From assembly GCF_037975245.1 (NCBI RefSeq), contig NC_092576.1, forward strand, positions 18,089,611 through 18,153,610: a DNA stretch of 64,000 bases. Reading direction: 5' to 3'. Below, piece by piece: positions 24,681 through 35,836 of this stretch. A model generated the notes under the pieces. It made no database searches. It saw only the letters and a program-made list of their open reading frames with translations, and was not told where the DNA came from. Position 1 is the first letter of the stretch, and the number at the start of each line of letters is the position of its first letter. Made by a program: the position numbers and the translations under genes. This DNA comes from Apostichopus japonicus (Eukaryota; Echinodermata; Holothuroidea; Aspidochirotida; Stichopodidae).

Positions 24681-25126
24681 TTATGTTCAAAAAAAGTGGC
24701 GTCTGCATACGCGTATGTATATTCATATGTGGCGTTTGCAAACGCGTATGAATATTCAGTATAAACTCACTAAGAACCACTAGGGGCGGAGCTTCGGTAT
24801 CAACTTTGATATTCCTAGGGGTACGGTACTTTGTAATCAACGGGTACCGGTAGCATACTATATTAGTAATTTGAAGTGTGTGATATTCACTGAGGATTGG
24901 CTGTAATAATACTTAATAGCTATGTGTATGAATAGTTAGCAGACCGTGAAAATTGTTTTGCCATTTGAACGTACGTACGTTTGGAACGTATACATTATAC
25001 TACATGTGCGTACGACTGTACACTAAGTAACAAATAGTATTAAAGGCAAAGCACATTAAACGGCGATCAAATACGATTTTAGAAATTTGCTTCATTATAA
25101 TTATACTGTCTCAATTCACGAGAATC

Positions 25127-25198
25127 ATGGATGATATAATTGAGTCTCTGGAGCTTGAAAACACCGAGCAAGTGAAGGAAAATTTCCGCAAAGAAAGG
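25127..25198 (+). CDS. Possible first coding exon inside the inverted-repeat element
   Basis: An ATG at 25127 opens 24 codons, MDDIIESLELENTEQVKENF then RKER, and meets a good splice donor, AGG/GTAGGT. The acidic amphipathic sequence resembles the start of SAM-like domains in some transposon proteins, but it is too short to assign. No following exon was found. It could be a chance frame. Confidence 0.3.
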
Positions 25199-25344
25199 GT
25201 AGGTCTACCCTAAACATAGGCGTAGGAGGCGAGGGTGCTGGGGGGGGGGGCTGCAGCCCCAACCATATATTATGGTAAGAAATCGGGCAATATGCTGAGC
25301 ATTTTTCGGGCACCTACTGAAAGAAGAATAATTTGCAATGTGTT

Positions 25345-25520
25345 TTTCTATAATGCTAAATGCTAAATAAATGATGGTTGCTACTTCAGTCAAAATTGGA
25401 TGCAATTTTTTATGTATGCTTTACAATTACAATGCGGGTTTTTCGGACGCTTGCGCGGGTTTGGGTGTTAGAATGCAGGTCCAACCCGCGAATTGCGGGG
25501 TCAGTTGAGAACTCTGTAGT
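25345..25520. repeat. Dispersed repeat, copy 1
   Basis: Matches 61610-61790 in reverse orientation: GCTAAATGCTAAA, AATGATGGTTGCTA, GATGCAATTTTTT, GGTGTTAGAATG and GTCCAACCCGCGAATT occur in order in both. Inserted within the inverted-repeat element. No coding motif recognised. Confidence 0.75.
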
Positions 25521-25985
25521 AAGTGTGGAGAAACTGAAAAAGCAGTGCTCTGAAGGTGTTTTATAATACTGCACATAGAAAGCTAATGCTAGTGCTAGCT
25601 TAGCCTAAGACTAGGCTCAAACTCAAAGACCCATATCTCTCGTGCACAAAAGAATTACATGGCCCAGGTCACTTAATTCTCTATTAAGGTCCATTGGTGC
25701 CAACTGTGCCATATTCATCAATCACACTGACCAGTATTATAGGCAGTTTTCTTTTTTTTTTTAATTCCAAAGTAACCTAGCATAGCCTATGCATTTGCCT
25801 ATATCACATCACATCAGATTCAATGTTGTTGGTCATTGGCCATTTCATCGCTCAAATAAAACTATAGTCCATCAAATGCCCAAAAGGTCCTAATTGGTAT
25901 AAATGCCTCTACAGTTGTAACAAAAACAAGAACAATTGACGACATGCAGATTGCTAAACTAGAACTAGTAGTACATACTAACTTG

Positions 25986-26246
25986 TTAGTAAAGTAAACT
26001 CTGTACCGTAGGCATTGTCTTAGGCCTTAAAGTTAAAGTTATGCGCCTTATGCTCAGTATAGGCCTAGTTATGATATGCTCACTAGTTACAACTGAAGTA
26101 ACATCCTTCTTCCTAATTCCCAAGGATAACCTAATGCGTTTCAAAGTTGTTACGCCTATATCTAGCATATCTGCCATTTCCTTATTGGTAAAGCCCATTT
26201 TAACAAACTCCTGTATTCGTTTTTCTGTAGCATCTTGGGAATCCAT
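25986..26246 (-). CDS. Helix-turn-helix protein fragment (transposon-associated)
   Basis: An 86-codon frame on the minus strand. Residues about 8-45 read EKRIQEFVKMGFTNKEMADM and then LDIGVTTLKRIRLSLGIRKK, a clear helix-turn-helix of the resolvase/Psq type: a helix, then NKEMADML, a turn, and a recognition helix TLKRIRL. Such domains open many transposon or integrase-like invertebrate proteins and bind DNA. The rest of the frame, after RKKDVTS, has no recognisable domain and may be intron read-through. Its ATG faces inward from the right arm of the surrounding element, so it may be the first exon of that element's own protein or of a relic of it. Confidence 0.5.
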   Translation of the reverse strand: MDSQDATEKRIQEFVKMGFTNKEMADMLDIGVTTLKRIRLSLGIRKKDVTSVVTSEHIITRPILSIRRITLTLRPKTMPTVQSLLY

Positions 26247-26798
26247 TTCTTATAGCTAGTAGTACTAGTAGTATTGTTTTATTTTAAAACTTCCGCGTAG
26301 GCTAAGTAAGGCAGGCCTATACACATACTTAAGCTAGGCTATCCCTAACATTACATGTATTATTATTTCGACGAAAGTATATGACTACGTACGTTTCGAC
26401 TAACCGTCGTACCAAGGAACAAAATAATAGCTACCCCGTGTATTCATCCAATATAAGCACCGCCCATATATGAATATTCACACGCGTATTCAAACGACAA
26501 AAATGGATATTCATACGCCACTTTGTGTTTGTAACTTGCGCTTTTTCATCATCATCACAAGTTTGCAGTACATGATCGTATATGTTTTGATGTACATCTT
26601 ACGTTTTTAGTACATCATCGAATGTTTTGATGTACATCTTAGTTTTTTAGTACATCATCGCATATGTTTTGATGTACATCTTAGTTTTTTAGTACATCAT
26701 CGTATATGTTTAGTACATGATAGTAAGTGTTTAGTACATGAACGTATAAAATTAGATCATCATAAACATCATCATATGTTGTTGTCCTTTTCGCGTTC

Positions 26799-28882
26799 AA
26801 TAATAATGTACCACGGTTGTATGTTACATTACTATTACACATTCGCAACGTAAGCACGGTTTTCACAAATTGGCAGGTTATACTGAGTGCGAGGACAACA
26901 TTCATTATGGCTGGTAAGCTTGTAAATTTAGTAAATTTGACTCCTTTATGACTATAATATCGCAAGACTGTTAATAATAGCTGAAGAAATCAAGCGTAGT
27001 TATTTACTTATGATACACAACGTATATCACTAATATTGTAGATATCGTACATAATACACGCGGCTAGGCCTGTATAGGGCGTTGCCAAAACACATACAGT
27101 ACACATTTGGTAACGTAACAAATTATATACTAAACGGAATGTGCGAGTTAGGCTACAGAACAATAGTTAAAAATATTGGCATCACTATGCTACCGAGCCT
27201 AGCCTAGGAGTAGGAGGACCGCGATACAAATTACAGATCGACTACACTTTAATATTGAAAAACGGTGGAATTTTTAGTGCAAGAATATTCAGGGTAAGTA
27301 AGTTTTTGAGTAAATTTTGTGTCGCCTTTTTGGTTGTCATAAAAAGTAACACTGCATTTGGTTTCTAAGACGGAACAACATGTTTGATCGTCAGTGTGTA
27401 ATCTCCGGTTTTGAACCCTAGAATTGAAAAGCAAGTTATAACTGAATGATTCCGTTTAATATCATAATTAGACTATAAACAAACTAAACCTCTTCCTTAT
27501 GCTAATTTCCGTTCTTTTAACGAGACAGTAAATGCAACATTAACATGCCTGTTGAATTGATTTTATATATACAACCTCATTTACATATCTTACTCATTGT
27601 TTGAGAAGTTGGCTTGCCCGACAGTGATGTATATGAAATGTGTCTAAAGCAAGCACACACATGTCATTTTTTATTGCTGAAGTGTATTTAATACACCCCT
27701 TACTGTATACAGTGAAAGGAAGGCAAAGCGAACATTTGGTTTGATATGGGAAGGCACTGTAGGCCCTAGTGGTGTTTAACATATTTGGACTCTGTCACAT
27801 TAGCTTGGAAATCATGCAGGCCAATAACCATTCGTGTTGGTTATTATCAAGAATCCACCATCAATGTCTCCATATTATGAGACTAATAATATATATATGG
27901 GTCATTCAGTGTCAAATCACGGATGGCTGTTGCTACACCCTCTCCAAAAATCCCCAAATTTGTTGTATGATTGGATCACTATTAAATAAGCATATTCTGA
28001 AAATTCTGAAAATTTCAGTTGCATTGCTTTACAATTGGCCGATTTATCACACTTTGAAATTCCGCAATTTGTCGCCACCATGGCATTTTGGCATTTTCTT
28101 GACTTTTGAGGTCTCATTTCTCAGCAGTTAAACATTCTACTACCTTTCTATTACAGATGCCTATAGAGTCTATCCCATAAAACAGGAAAATTAAAATTTA
28201 GGCTACAAAAATGTTGTCTTGTGGAGTACAGCCAGAAACCAATCACAGCTTAAACAAGACTGCACCACCCTACTCGTTTTACCCCTGTTGAGTAGTAACA
28301 TTCCAGATCCAGATCCAGGTCAACTTAAAAGTGTCAAAATATTCGATTTTTGTACTTTTCACTAAAAAGTGTGCTATTTTTAGTGATGAATTGCTCCTAA
28401 ACCATTGCTTCAGGGTACTTGATTCTTTCAGAAGTTATTATGTCTAGTACAAACATTACAAAATAATGATAAGAATGCTTTCCTATAAAATTTTTGCAAG
28501 TTGTGCAACTCTAAAGTTGCTATTTAATGCTGCGATTCAGCATGAGGTAGGGGTTTTGATGCCAATTTTTTACCAAAGTAAAATTTGAAATTGTAAAAAA
28601 AATCTGATAATTTTTTTCTGGAAGAGATATAGTTCCACCCTGTTTGTACAAAAAATTTCAGGAGGGTGTTTTGCCTTATTTTGAAATGAAAAATCCTCAA
28701 AATTTGGGATTTTTACAAAAAACTGTTTTGCCTGTTTTGATGTTCCATGTGCTTTGAGCCTGGGTATTGTAATGTACTTCAAGGTGATTCAATTCAATAC
28801 TGTTCAGTTTTGAATTTCATATAAAAAAACACTATTTGCAATGTACTTGTTTGCTCCTGGTTGAATTCATTAAGTTAGAAGA
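26799..28882. other. Anonymous stretch
   Basis: No gene recognised. The segment from about 27900 to 28140 (GGTCATTCAGTGTCAAATCA...) has the look of a dispersed repeat, but there is no second copy in this window to confirm it. Confidence 0.4.
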
Positions 28883-29098
28883 CTTATAAAATAAATTTCA
28901 ACCAGTACATACATATGTATGTACAGTGTGTACAGTACATACACTGTACTGGGTGTATATGTACGGAGTGCCATGTGTGCCAGAAGACTATGTTTAAACC
29001 TAACACTAATATACACACTGTACATATACACCCAGTACAGTGTATGCACTGTACACACTGTACATACATGCATGTACTGGTTGAAATTCATTTTATAG
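28883..29098. mobile_element. Small palindromic (MITE-like) element
   Basis: ATAAAATAAATTTCAACCAG at the left and its near reverse complement at the right enclose nested GTACA-rich palindromes. Arms of about 85-90 bp pair almost throughout, with a core of about 40 bp. The inner GTACAGTGTGTACAGT words resemble the centre of the 15446-16716 element, so the two may be related. Confidence 0.8.
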
Positions 29099-29127
29099 TA
29101 AAGCCTACTTTTTCAACCAATTGTAGA

Positions 29128-29420
29128 TCCGGCTTTAGGAATCACAAATGATTTTCGAGTTGGTTAGCATTATGTTTGATCCCTAGAGTAAGGCAAAATA
29201 TGTCACAAAAACAGAACTAGTATTGTTCGATACAGGTGTCAAACGCCCACAGTGAAATTACGACCTTCCTTACCGGTTTCGAACCTCTGGACATACAATC
29301 AGCGTCCATGGCCTAGTTGGTTAGGGTGTCCGCGTACAGAGCGAGAGGCTCGGGTTCGAATCCCGGTGGAGGCTGGAAGTTTTTCACTGTTCTGGATTTT
29401 CCTTCTCATTATGTCTTCAT
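29128..29420 (+). mobile_element. tRNA-derived repeat (SINE-like), copy 1
   Basis: A body (29128-29301) precedes a tRNA-like segment (29302-29374), then a short tail reading TTTTTCACTGTTCTGGATTTT and an AT-rich microsatellite. The same order occurs inverted at 33584-33892. Having the tRNA-like part in the middle, rather than at the 5' end, is unusual for a SINE and suggests a composite. Confidence 0.82.
29302..29374 (+). tRNA. tRNA-like sequence (Pol III promoter of a repeat), anticodon ACA
   Basis: The A box TGGCCTAGTTGG and B box GGTTCGAATCC are perfect. The acceptor stem GCGTCCA/TGGAGGC pairs at six of seven positions, the T-arm is complete, and the anticodon loop GTACAGA gives ACA. The anticodon stem has a mismatch. 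It is embedded in a repeat, so it is more likely a repeat promoter than a working tRNA gene. Confidence 0.7.
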
Positions 29421-29444
29421 TTATATGTATATATATATGTATAA

Positions 29445-29494
<50 letters not shown>

Positions 29495-29508
29495 GTATAT
29501 ATATATAG
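29421..29508. repeat. (TA)n microsatellite tail of repeat copy 1
   Basis: Alternating TA with ATG and AAAT interruptions, directly following the SINE-like copy. Confidence 0.95.
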
Positions 29509-29795
29509 GAATAACGGAAACATTGTTAAACAACTATGCTGCATTTAGAGAAAGGCTGGATCGAGTGAGATACAATAATTGAATTAGGTAAGTGATTGGA
29601 AGTAAAAGAGCCAATGTTTGGTTTTTGCAGAGCTTTCGAGCAAAACTAGCTCTTCTTCAGTGCATGATCAACGAAAGTGACAAGGAGTAGCAGGAATTGA
29701 AACTGTTTTATAGAGAAGATGTCGGCATGGTTGTAAAGGCAAAGCGACTTACTGATTTCTGCTGAATTGGGCAGAAGTTTTAGAATATTTTTTTT

Positions 29796-29797
<2 letters not shown>

Positions 29798-29882
<85 letters not shown>

Positions 29883-29886
29883 ATAC

Positions 29887-29918
<32 letters not shown>

Positions 29919-29919
29919 T
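29798..29919. repeat. (TA)n microsatellite
   Basis: About 120 bases of TA repeats with a few TACATA interruptions at the right. Confidence 0.96.
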
Positions 29920-32900
29920 GCCTTCTCTTACCATTTCCACTACGCTTTTCTTTGTATACTTTCAATACATAATTGTCTATACAAATTGATCCAAAGGCCC
30001 AGACATTCTTCACTGTGACTGGTCATTGGAATTATGGGGAAATTATAATCTGCTAGTTCATCGGATACTCTCTTCACCATACAACGCAACCAGACACCTT
30101 TTTGTGTTTACAAATTACTCACAGTACTTACCAATCAAGTGCATTCACCTCGTTTTTGAGATAGTCTACAGATTTTGATGTATTCTGTAGTCTGTTCCGC
30201 TCTACCTTGGGTGACTTTCTAAGAATAAAGTAAGCTCATCACCTTGGTACACAATATATATATATATATAGCCTAGCCTATGTGTAGTATAAATACAATA
30301 ATAAGCCTAAGCTGGTGCAACATTCGGTTGCTAAGTCGATTTGCATGGTATGGCTACGGTCAGGTATTTCCCCTCATTAACAACGACGGACAATTATATA
30401 TGATATGGTTTTTAATATCTATATAGTTTGCTTTCCCCAAAAACTAAACAATGTCAGCGTACTCTTTGTTTCCATTTAAAAAGAAAAGAAAAAAAAACAC
30501 AAATTATATGAAAAAACACATAGATATCAATATTATATTTTTTATTGAGAATGTGATAAATCCTGCTCAGACAAGTATAGTCAGACTGGCGCAATACAGC
30601 TCCTAGCCAAAGAAAGGGGTGATGCTGGGCTGGTGTATTGTTGATGGCAAATGCTCGATGCGTGTAAACAGTCAACAACAATGACACGTATTTATCCATT
30701 ACTAGTGAATGATGTCGTTGATAATACACCAATGAAAACTGATAATGGCCATTGACGTATCTCGTGGGCGGTAGCTAGTTTTTGAATAACGGTTCTTTCA
30801 CAATCTGCACGTCTCATCAAACAACCAAAGATTAATAAAAAATAACAAGATTGATTCTAAAAAGCATTCGAAAGAACGAGAAAATAGAACTACTCTGGGC
30901 GGACTCTGCACCCTATTTCTTCATTAGTATTATTATTGTATGCGTTCGAATATCATTGTAAATTACACATTCAACTTTGGTTATTAATATAAAGCGAGTC
31001 ACACAACAAACACTGACAGGTTCACCACAAATGAAGGACACAACTATATAAAAAAAACATTACTCAGTCTGTCTGGCGAAAGACAAGATTGAGTGTTGCT
31101 AATTTTGCAGTGTGTGTGCAACTGATTCAAGTTGTCTGTGTACTATATATGTGATCAGAAGAAATAAACCAAAATTGTTAGCAAACTGCTTATCCACTTA
31201 AAAGTGTAAGAGAATGTGTAAAAGTAAGGGTGCCTGAAGAGTCGATCCTAGAAGAATCTTGCTGAAAAACAAGTGGTATATGACATTGTGCATTTTACTA
31301 AGTCTAAGTTTTATCTAAAGAAATTAAACTTTGTTTATTACAGTGATAAATTGTACAAATGAATTCCTGAATTGAAAAAAAACCTGGATGCTATCTGATT
31401 TTTTTTTTACAGGATTGGGTTAACTTTAGTTTTAAAATTGATTGTGTTTCCTTCAAAACGAGTTTAATAACACATCACTAAAACAGAGGATATATATCAT
31501 TAGAAATCACGAAGCATTTCTAAAGAAAACAAACTTCACTAACAAATAACAAGGACAAAGAGATGAATCACCGTGATTTGCTCAGAAATTGTATCTGTTT
31601 AGCCTGACAAACACAAAACTTTACGGTGTCCCACAGTGTGCCATAGGTCCTGAGATCAACATATGTCGAAATAAATCGACACACGTAAGTTTCTCGTACT
31701 TTGATTGGGCGACCATTGTCACATGTCATTATTCTAGCTCTTTCATTGGAAGAAATCGACACATTTGAAATGAAATCGACTTCGACAAAAGTCTCCTCTC
31801 TTTACCAATTCAATTCTGGATTGTGAACTAACGGAGTGGAGGGGAGGTTATTCCTCATGGGCCCAAAATTGGTGGAATCTGAAAATGGCCTGAAATTTGG
31901 TGGGCCATAAAGTTTTGTGGGCCCTAAATTTTTAAGCTCGAAAAGGTATGAGCTTCTGCACCATTGGTGCTCTAGTTTATATTTGGTATACAAAACAGGT
32001 TTAAAAAGGTATCTATGGTATAAATATGTATAACTTGTACGTATGTACGTGGTTTGACTCAAGTATTTGAGCGCAACGGAGCAAAGCTATATCCGACGTG
32101 ACTCAACGCGAATATATTGGTAATTAAATATTTACTAGTCACATGATCATAAGTTCAGGCTCAAAGTAGATGTAATTAAACTACTGACTAATCACGACTT
32201 TTTTTTTCTCTCTGACAACATTTTGTCATTGATCCTTTGTAAGTCCATCAAATATATTCAGGTTTATGTTTCTAGGTCTCAAAGCATTGTGATGTAAGCA
32301 TACTTTCTTGAATGTTAATGATTTGTTTGCGTTAAAGGGCTTCTTTGTTCGCCACAAGTTCCTCCAAGAATGCAAGCTATCAGCTAGCTATATTCAAACA
32401 TAAATGCAAACCAAAAGTTACAGCTGTACTTTGACATGTGATACGATGACAGCGACATAGCTACAGGGGTGTCCCCCCCCCCCCTCCGCAGTTACTGGCT
32501 TGAATCTTCAATAGTTGGAAAATATGTGGAAAAAGCATGACAGTAAGAAAAGTTTATCTGTAGTATGCAACATCTCTTAAATAATTTATGCTGATCATAT
32601 CCTAGGCTAATTTAAGGCTTTCATTATTTGACAAGCTTTGACAAAACTGAAAATATATCGAACTCTTGTTTCTAACTCCTTGTACAACCTATTATAAAGT
32701 TTAAAATATACCTACTACAAATTAACTTTAAAATAGACTGAACACGGCTAATTGGCGTTCGACTTAGCACCTTAGCCGTTATACTGTAGCATATTTAAGG
32801 TACAAGGAATTGAAAATCCACTTTTGCTATGCTGCTAAACATTTCAGTAATTGATTTTGTACGTGTTTACGGTGTTATTTTGCAAGTAAAGGTATGACTA

Positions 32901-33240
32901 TAATGTAACTTACAGTAAAGGCCCCCTTTACTAATACAGAAAAGAAGATTACTATCAGACAGTCTTATCCTACGAAATCCACCCAGTTGGAAAATAGTAA
33001 TTAATTTAAATTTAATAAATTAATAGGAATTAAATAATTCTAGTTGGAATATTATGAGTCTATGCCCGCCACCGCCCCCAATCAGGAGACCCTTATAACC
33101 TCCATCCCACCCCGCCGAAAATCAGAAAACCCTATCAACGTCCCTGTAGGAGGTTGTGGTTTTGACCTTAAGCACTCAACTTCAGCCACCACCGGAATAT
33201 CCCCCTTAATTAACCAAGTTATCCTTGGCACCTAGCTATA
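29920..33240. other. Intergenic stretch without a recognisable gene
   Basis: About 3.3 kb, AT-rich, with only short unconvincing frames, a small TA tract at 30250 and a C run at 32473. Confidence 0.5.
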
Positions 33241-33263
33241 GCGGGCCATTAGTCTCAAATCGT

Positions 33264-33892
<629 letters not shown>

Positions 33893-33955
33893 TCGAAAGA
33901 GATACTTTGAACAGACTTTATGTTAATGCAATGGAGGTAAACGACAAAGGCAAAT

Positions 33956-34043
33956 GAATATATATAAATGAAAATCGTAATGAGTTGGAAAATCAAGAAC
34001 AGTGAAAAAACTTTTAGCCTCCACTGGGATTCGAACCACGGGC
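33956..34043 (-). mobile_element. Truncated third copy of the tRNA-derived repeat
   Basis: Carries the tail and the 3' part of the tRNA-like region up to the B box (TTCGAACC on the plus strand), then stops abruptly at 34043. It is followed by a short AT linker and the hammerhead-bearing unit. Confidence 0.8.
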
Positions 34044-34050
34044 ATATATA

Positions 34051-34280
34051 TAATGACAGTTATTCAAAGCCATTTTTTACGCTTTAACACACCAGTAGAA
34101 TCACTGCGGTCGAGTGATACGGACTTCTTTTCGTGACACAAAGATCTGGGGTTCGATTCCTTTCTTCGCCTGATGAGTCCCAAAAAAGGACGAAACCGGT
34201 CGTGAAGTGGAATTTTCTGGTGTGTTATTCTTTATTGATTTACTATATATCTGTCATACCACTTGCTACACATTCAATTC
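34051..34280 (+). mobile_element. Hammerhead-bearing SINE/retrozyme-like unit, copy 1
   Basis: A 230-bp block about 93% identical to 34391-34620, offset by exactly 340 bp with no indels. It contains an A-box-like GGTCGAGTGAT at 34109-34119, a perfect B box GGTTCGATTCC at 34150-34160, and a hammerhead core beginning nine bases later. The 113 bases between the copies would complete a 340-bp monomer. This combination resembles Schistosoma Sm-alpha elements and metazoan retrozymes. Confidence 0.8.
34164..34207 (+). ncRNA. Type I hammerhead ribozyme, intact core
   Basis: The core CTGATGA is at 34170-34176. Stem II, GTCC/GGAC, is at 34177-34180 and 34188-34191, with a CAAAAAA loop, and is followed by GAAA at 34192-34195. 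Stem III is only ACCGGT (34195-34200), self-complementary with no loop, so activity would need dimer pairing or alternative folding. The cleavage-site C is at 34201, and stem I forms between CTTCGC (34164-34169) and GTGAAG (34202-34207). Every conserved core base is present. The stem II region and loop closely resemble the Schistosoma mansoni hammerhead. Confidence 0.87.
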
Positions 34281-34390
34281 TTATTTAGGCTTGGCTTACC
34301 TATAAAGAGTGGTTATTCTGTGTAAAATTGTCAGATTCAAAGCGCCAGGGATGCATTCTGTACAATAATATTACTTGGGTAATATGCCCT

Positions 34391-34620
34391 TAATATCAGT
34401 TATTCAAAGCCAATTTATACGCTTTAACACACCAGTAGAATCACTGTGGTTGAGTGGTACGGACTTCGGTTCGTGACACAAAGATGTGGGGCTCGATTCC
34501 TACCTTCGCCTGATGAGTCCCAAAAAAGGACGAAGCCGATCGTGAAGTGGAATTTTCTGGTGTGTTATTCTTTATTGATTTACTATATATCTGTCATACC
34601 ACTTGCTACACATTCAATTC
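34391..34620 (+). mobile_element. Hammerhead-bearing SINE/retrozyme-like unit, copy 2
   Basis: Direct tandem partner of 34051-34280. The 79 bases after the cleavage site are identical in both copies, while the promoter/ribozyme half has about 15 differences. Its A box, TGGTTGAGTGG, is perfect; its B box, GGCTCGATTCC, has one change. Confidence 0.8.
34504..34547 (+). ncRNA. Hammerhead ribozyme, damaged core
   Basis: Stem I, CTGATGA, stem II and loop are identical to copy 1. The core GAAA has become GAAG at 34535, and palindromic ACCGGT has become GCCGAT. The 15.1 position and stem III pairing are therefore altered, and cleavage is predicted to be weak or lost. Confidence 0.75.
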
Positions 34621-35702
34621 ACTTCGACAGGAGCAGAGGCCCATTGTAAGAGTAAGACAACAAATAATCTAGGTTAGTCCCATCAGTGATGTATGAGTGA
34701 ACAGTTTAGGTACCAACGGCAACTTCCACCCAATGTAAATGGCTTGATCAGTTTGTACTGTGAATAGAGACAACCGTTTATCAGCATTACATTGAAGTGT
34801 GTTGTGACACAGTAACACATGTTAGAACTGTCAGCAGATGCTACTGTGAAAAAAGATACTAACAGATGAATTCATTACTCAAAGGCTGTTTCAACTAATG
34901 CATGTTTCGGAGTCTAAACGACTGTCCCTATGTTTGACTAGTAAATATACCTTGTAAGAAAGGTTCAAATTGCAGATTTTAAGTGTATTGCAGTAAAGTG
35001 CCAACAACTTTCTGTTAAAATATGGACGAAACTATTGGCGGAACATTTATAGTGGTCTGGTTAGTCAAGTCAGTCATTATATATACATAGGATTGTGTGT
35101 TAGTATTTTCTGTTTGTAAGTTCAAGTTCTCAGTAGCAACTGGTAAATGTATCCCGTGTTAAGAAGTTATAACACACATCAGTTTTAACTGATTAACGGG
35201 TACCCAGTTTTAACTGATAAAGCGTTGATAATCGGGTGTAATTGGAGTTTAATTGATTTGCTTAATCAGCAAAACCGTGTCAGTACATGTTTTCGACCAG
35301 AGTTGTCCTAGGTTGACAAAGTCTGGTTAGGTTTGTTCAAATAATTGATGTATTAATGAGATGTGCTTTTTTGCACGGCTACGGCTACGGTAACGTTGTA
35401 GTTGGATTTCTAAAACATTCCGTCGGAAATTCTTTATTCGTATCTAGGCTAGGGATTATCTGAAGCGGGACGTTAAGTGTACTACAATAACTGTGTGGCC
35501 AGATAGTTTATACTAACCAGATTTGTGCTGACTTAAAGCTAGCGATCGAGCTGCCGACGTTTGCCCAATCAGATAAATCATAGTCAATTCACTCTAATTG
35601 TGTGATTAATTCAATAATCGTTAATTGCTCAGCAGGGATATCATCATTAATTCACCCTTGTACTTCTTACGGTTTTTAGTTACTTTCTCACCCGTATAGG
35701 TC
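34621..35702. other. Anonymous stretch
   Basis: No gene or named repeat seen. Confidence 0.45.
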
Positions 35703-35836
35703 TACTCATGAGAACATTTACTCGTGAGAACATTTACTAGTGAGGACATTTACTAGTGAGAACATTTACAACTGAGAATATTTACTCGTGAGAATATTTA
35801 CTCGTGAGAATATTTACTCGTGAGAATATTAACTTG
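35703..35836. repeat. 16-bp minisatellite
   Basis: Eight units of TACTCGTGAGAATATT with minor variants, ending in TTAACTTCTCACTC. Confidence 0.93.

Larger units (their letters stand above)
24441..26798. mobile_element. Inverted-repeat element with minisatellite-containing arms
   Basis: The left end GAACGCGAAAAGGAC (24441) is mirrored at the right end (to 26798). Both arms continue inward for about 300 bp through ACAACATATGATGATGTT, a run of 24-bp GATCATGTACTAAA repeats, GATGTACATCAAAAC and a GGCGT...TGAATATTCA block. The sequence ATAATGTA lies just outside both ends (24430-24437 and about 26803-26810), a possible 8-bp target duplication. The interior carries a Met-starting frame on each strand pointing inward (25127 plus, 26246 minus). 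No complete transposase was found. Confidence 0.8.

Noticed and set aside
29302-29374. Functional tRNA-Cys gene
   Set aside because: Embedded in a repeat found in at least two larger copies, with stem mismatches; an ACA anticodon is also unusual for animal tRNA-Cys.
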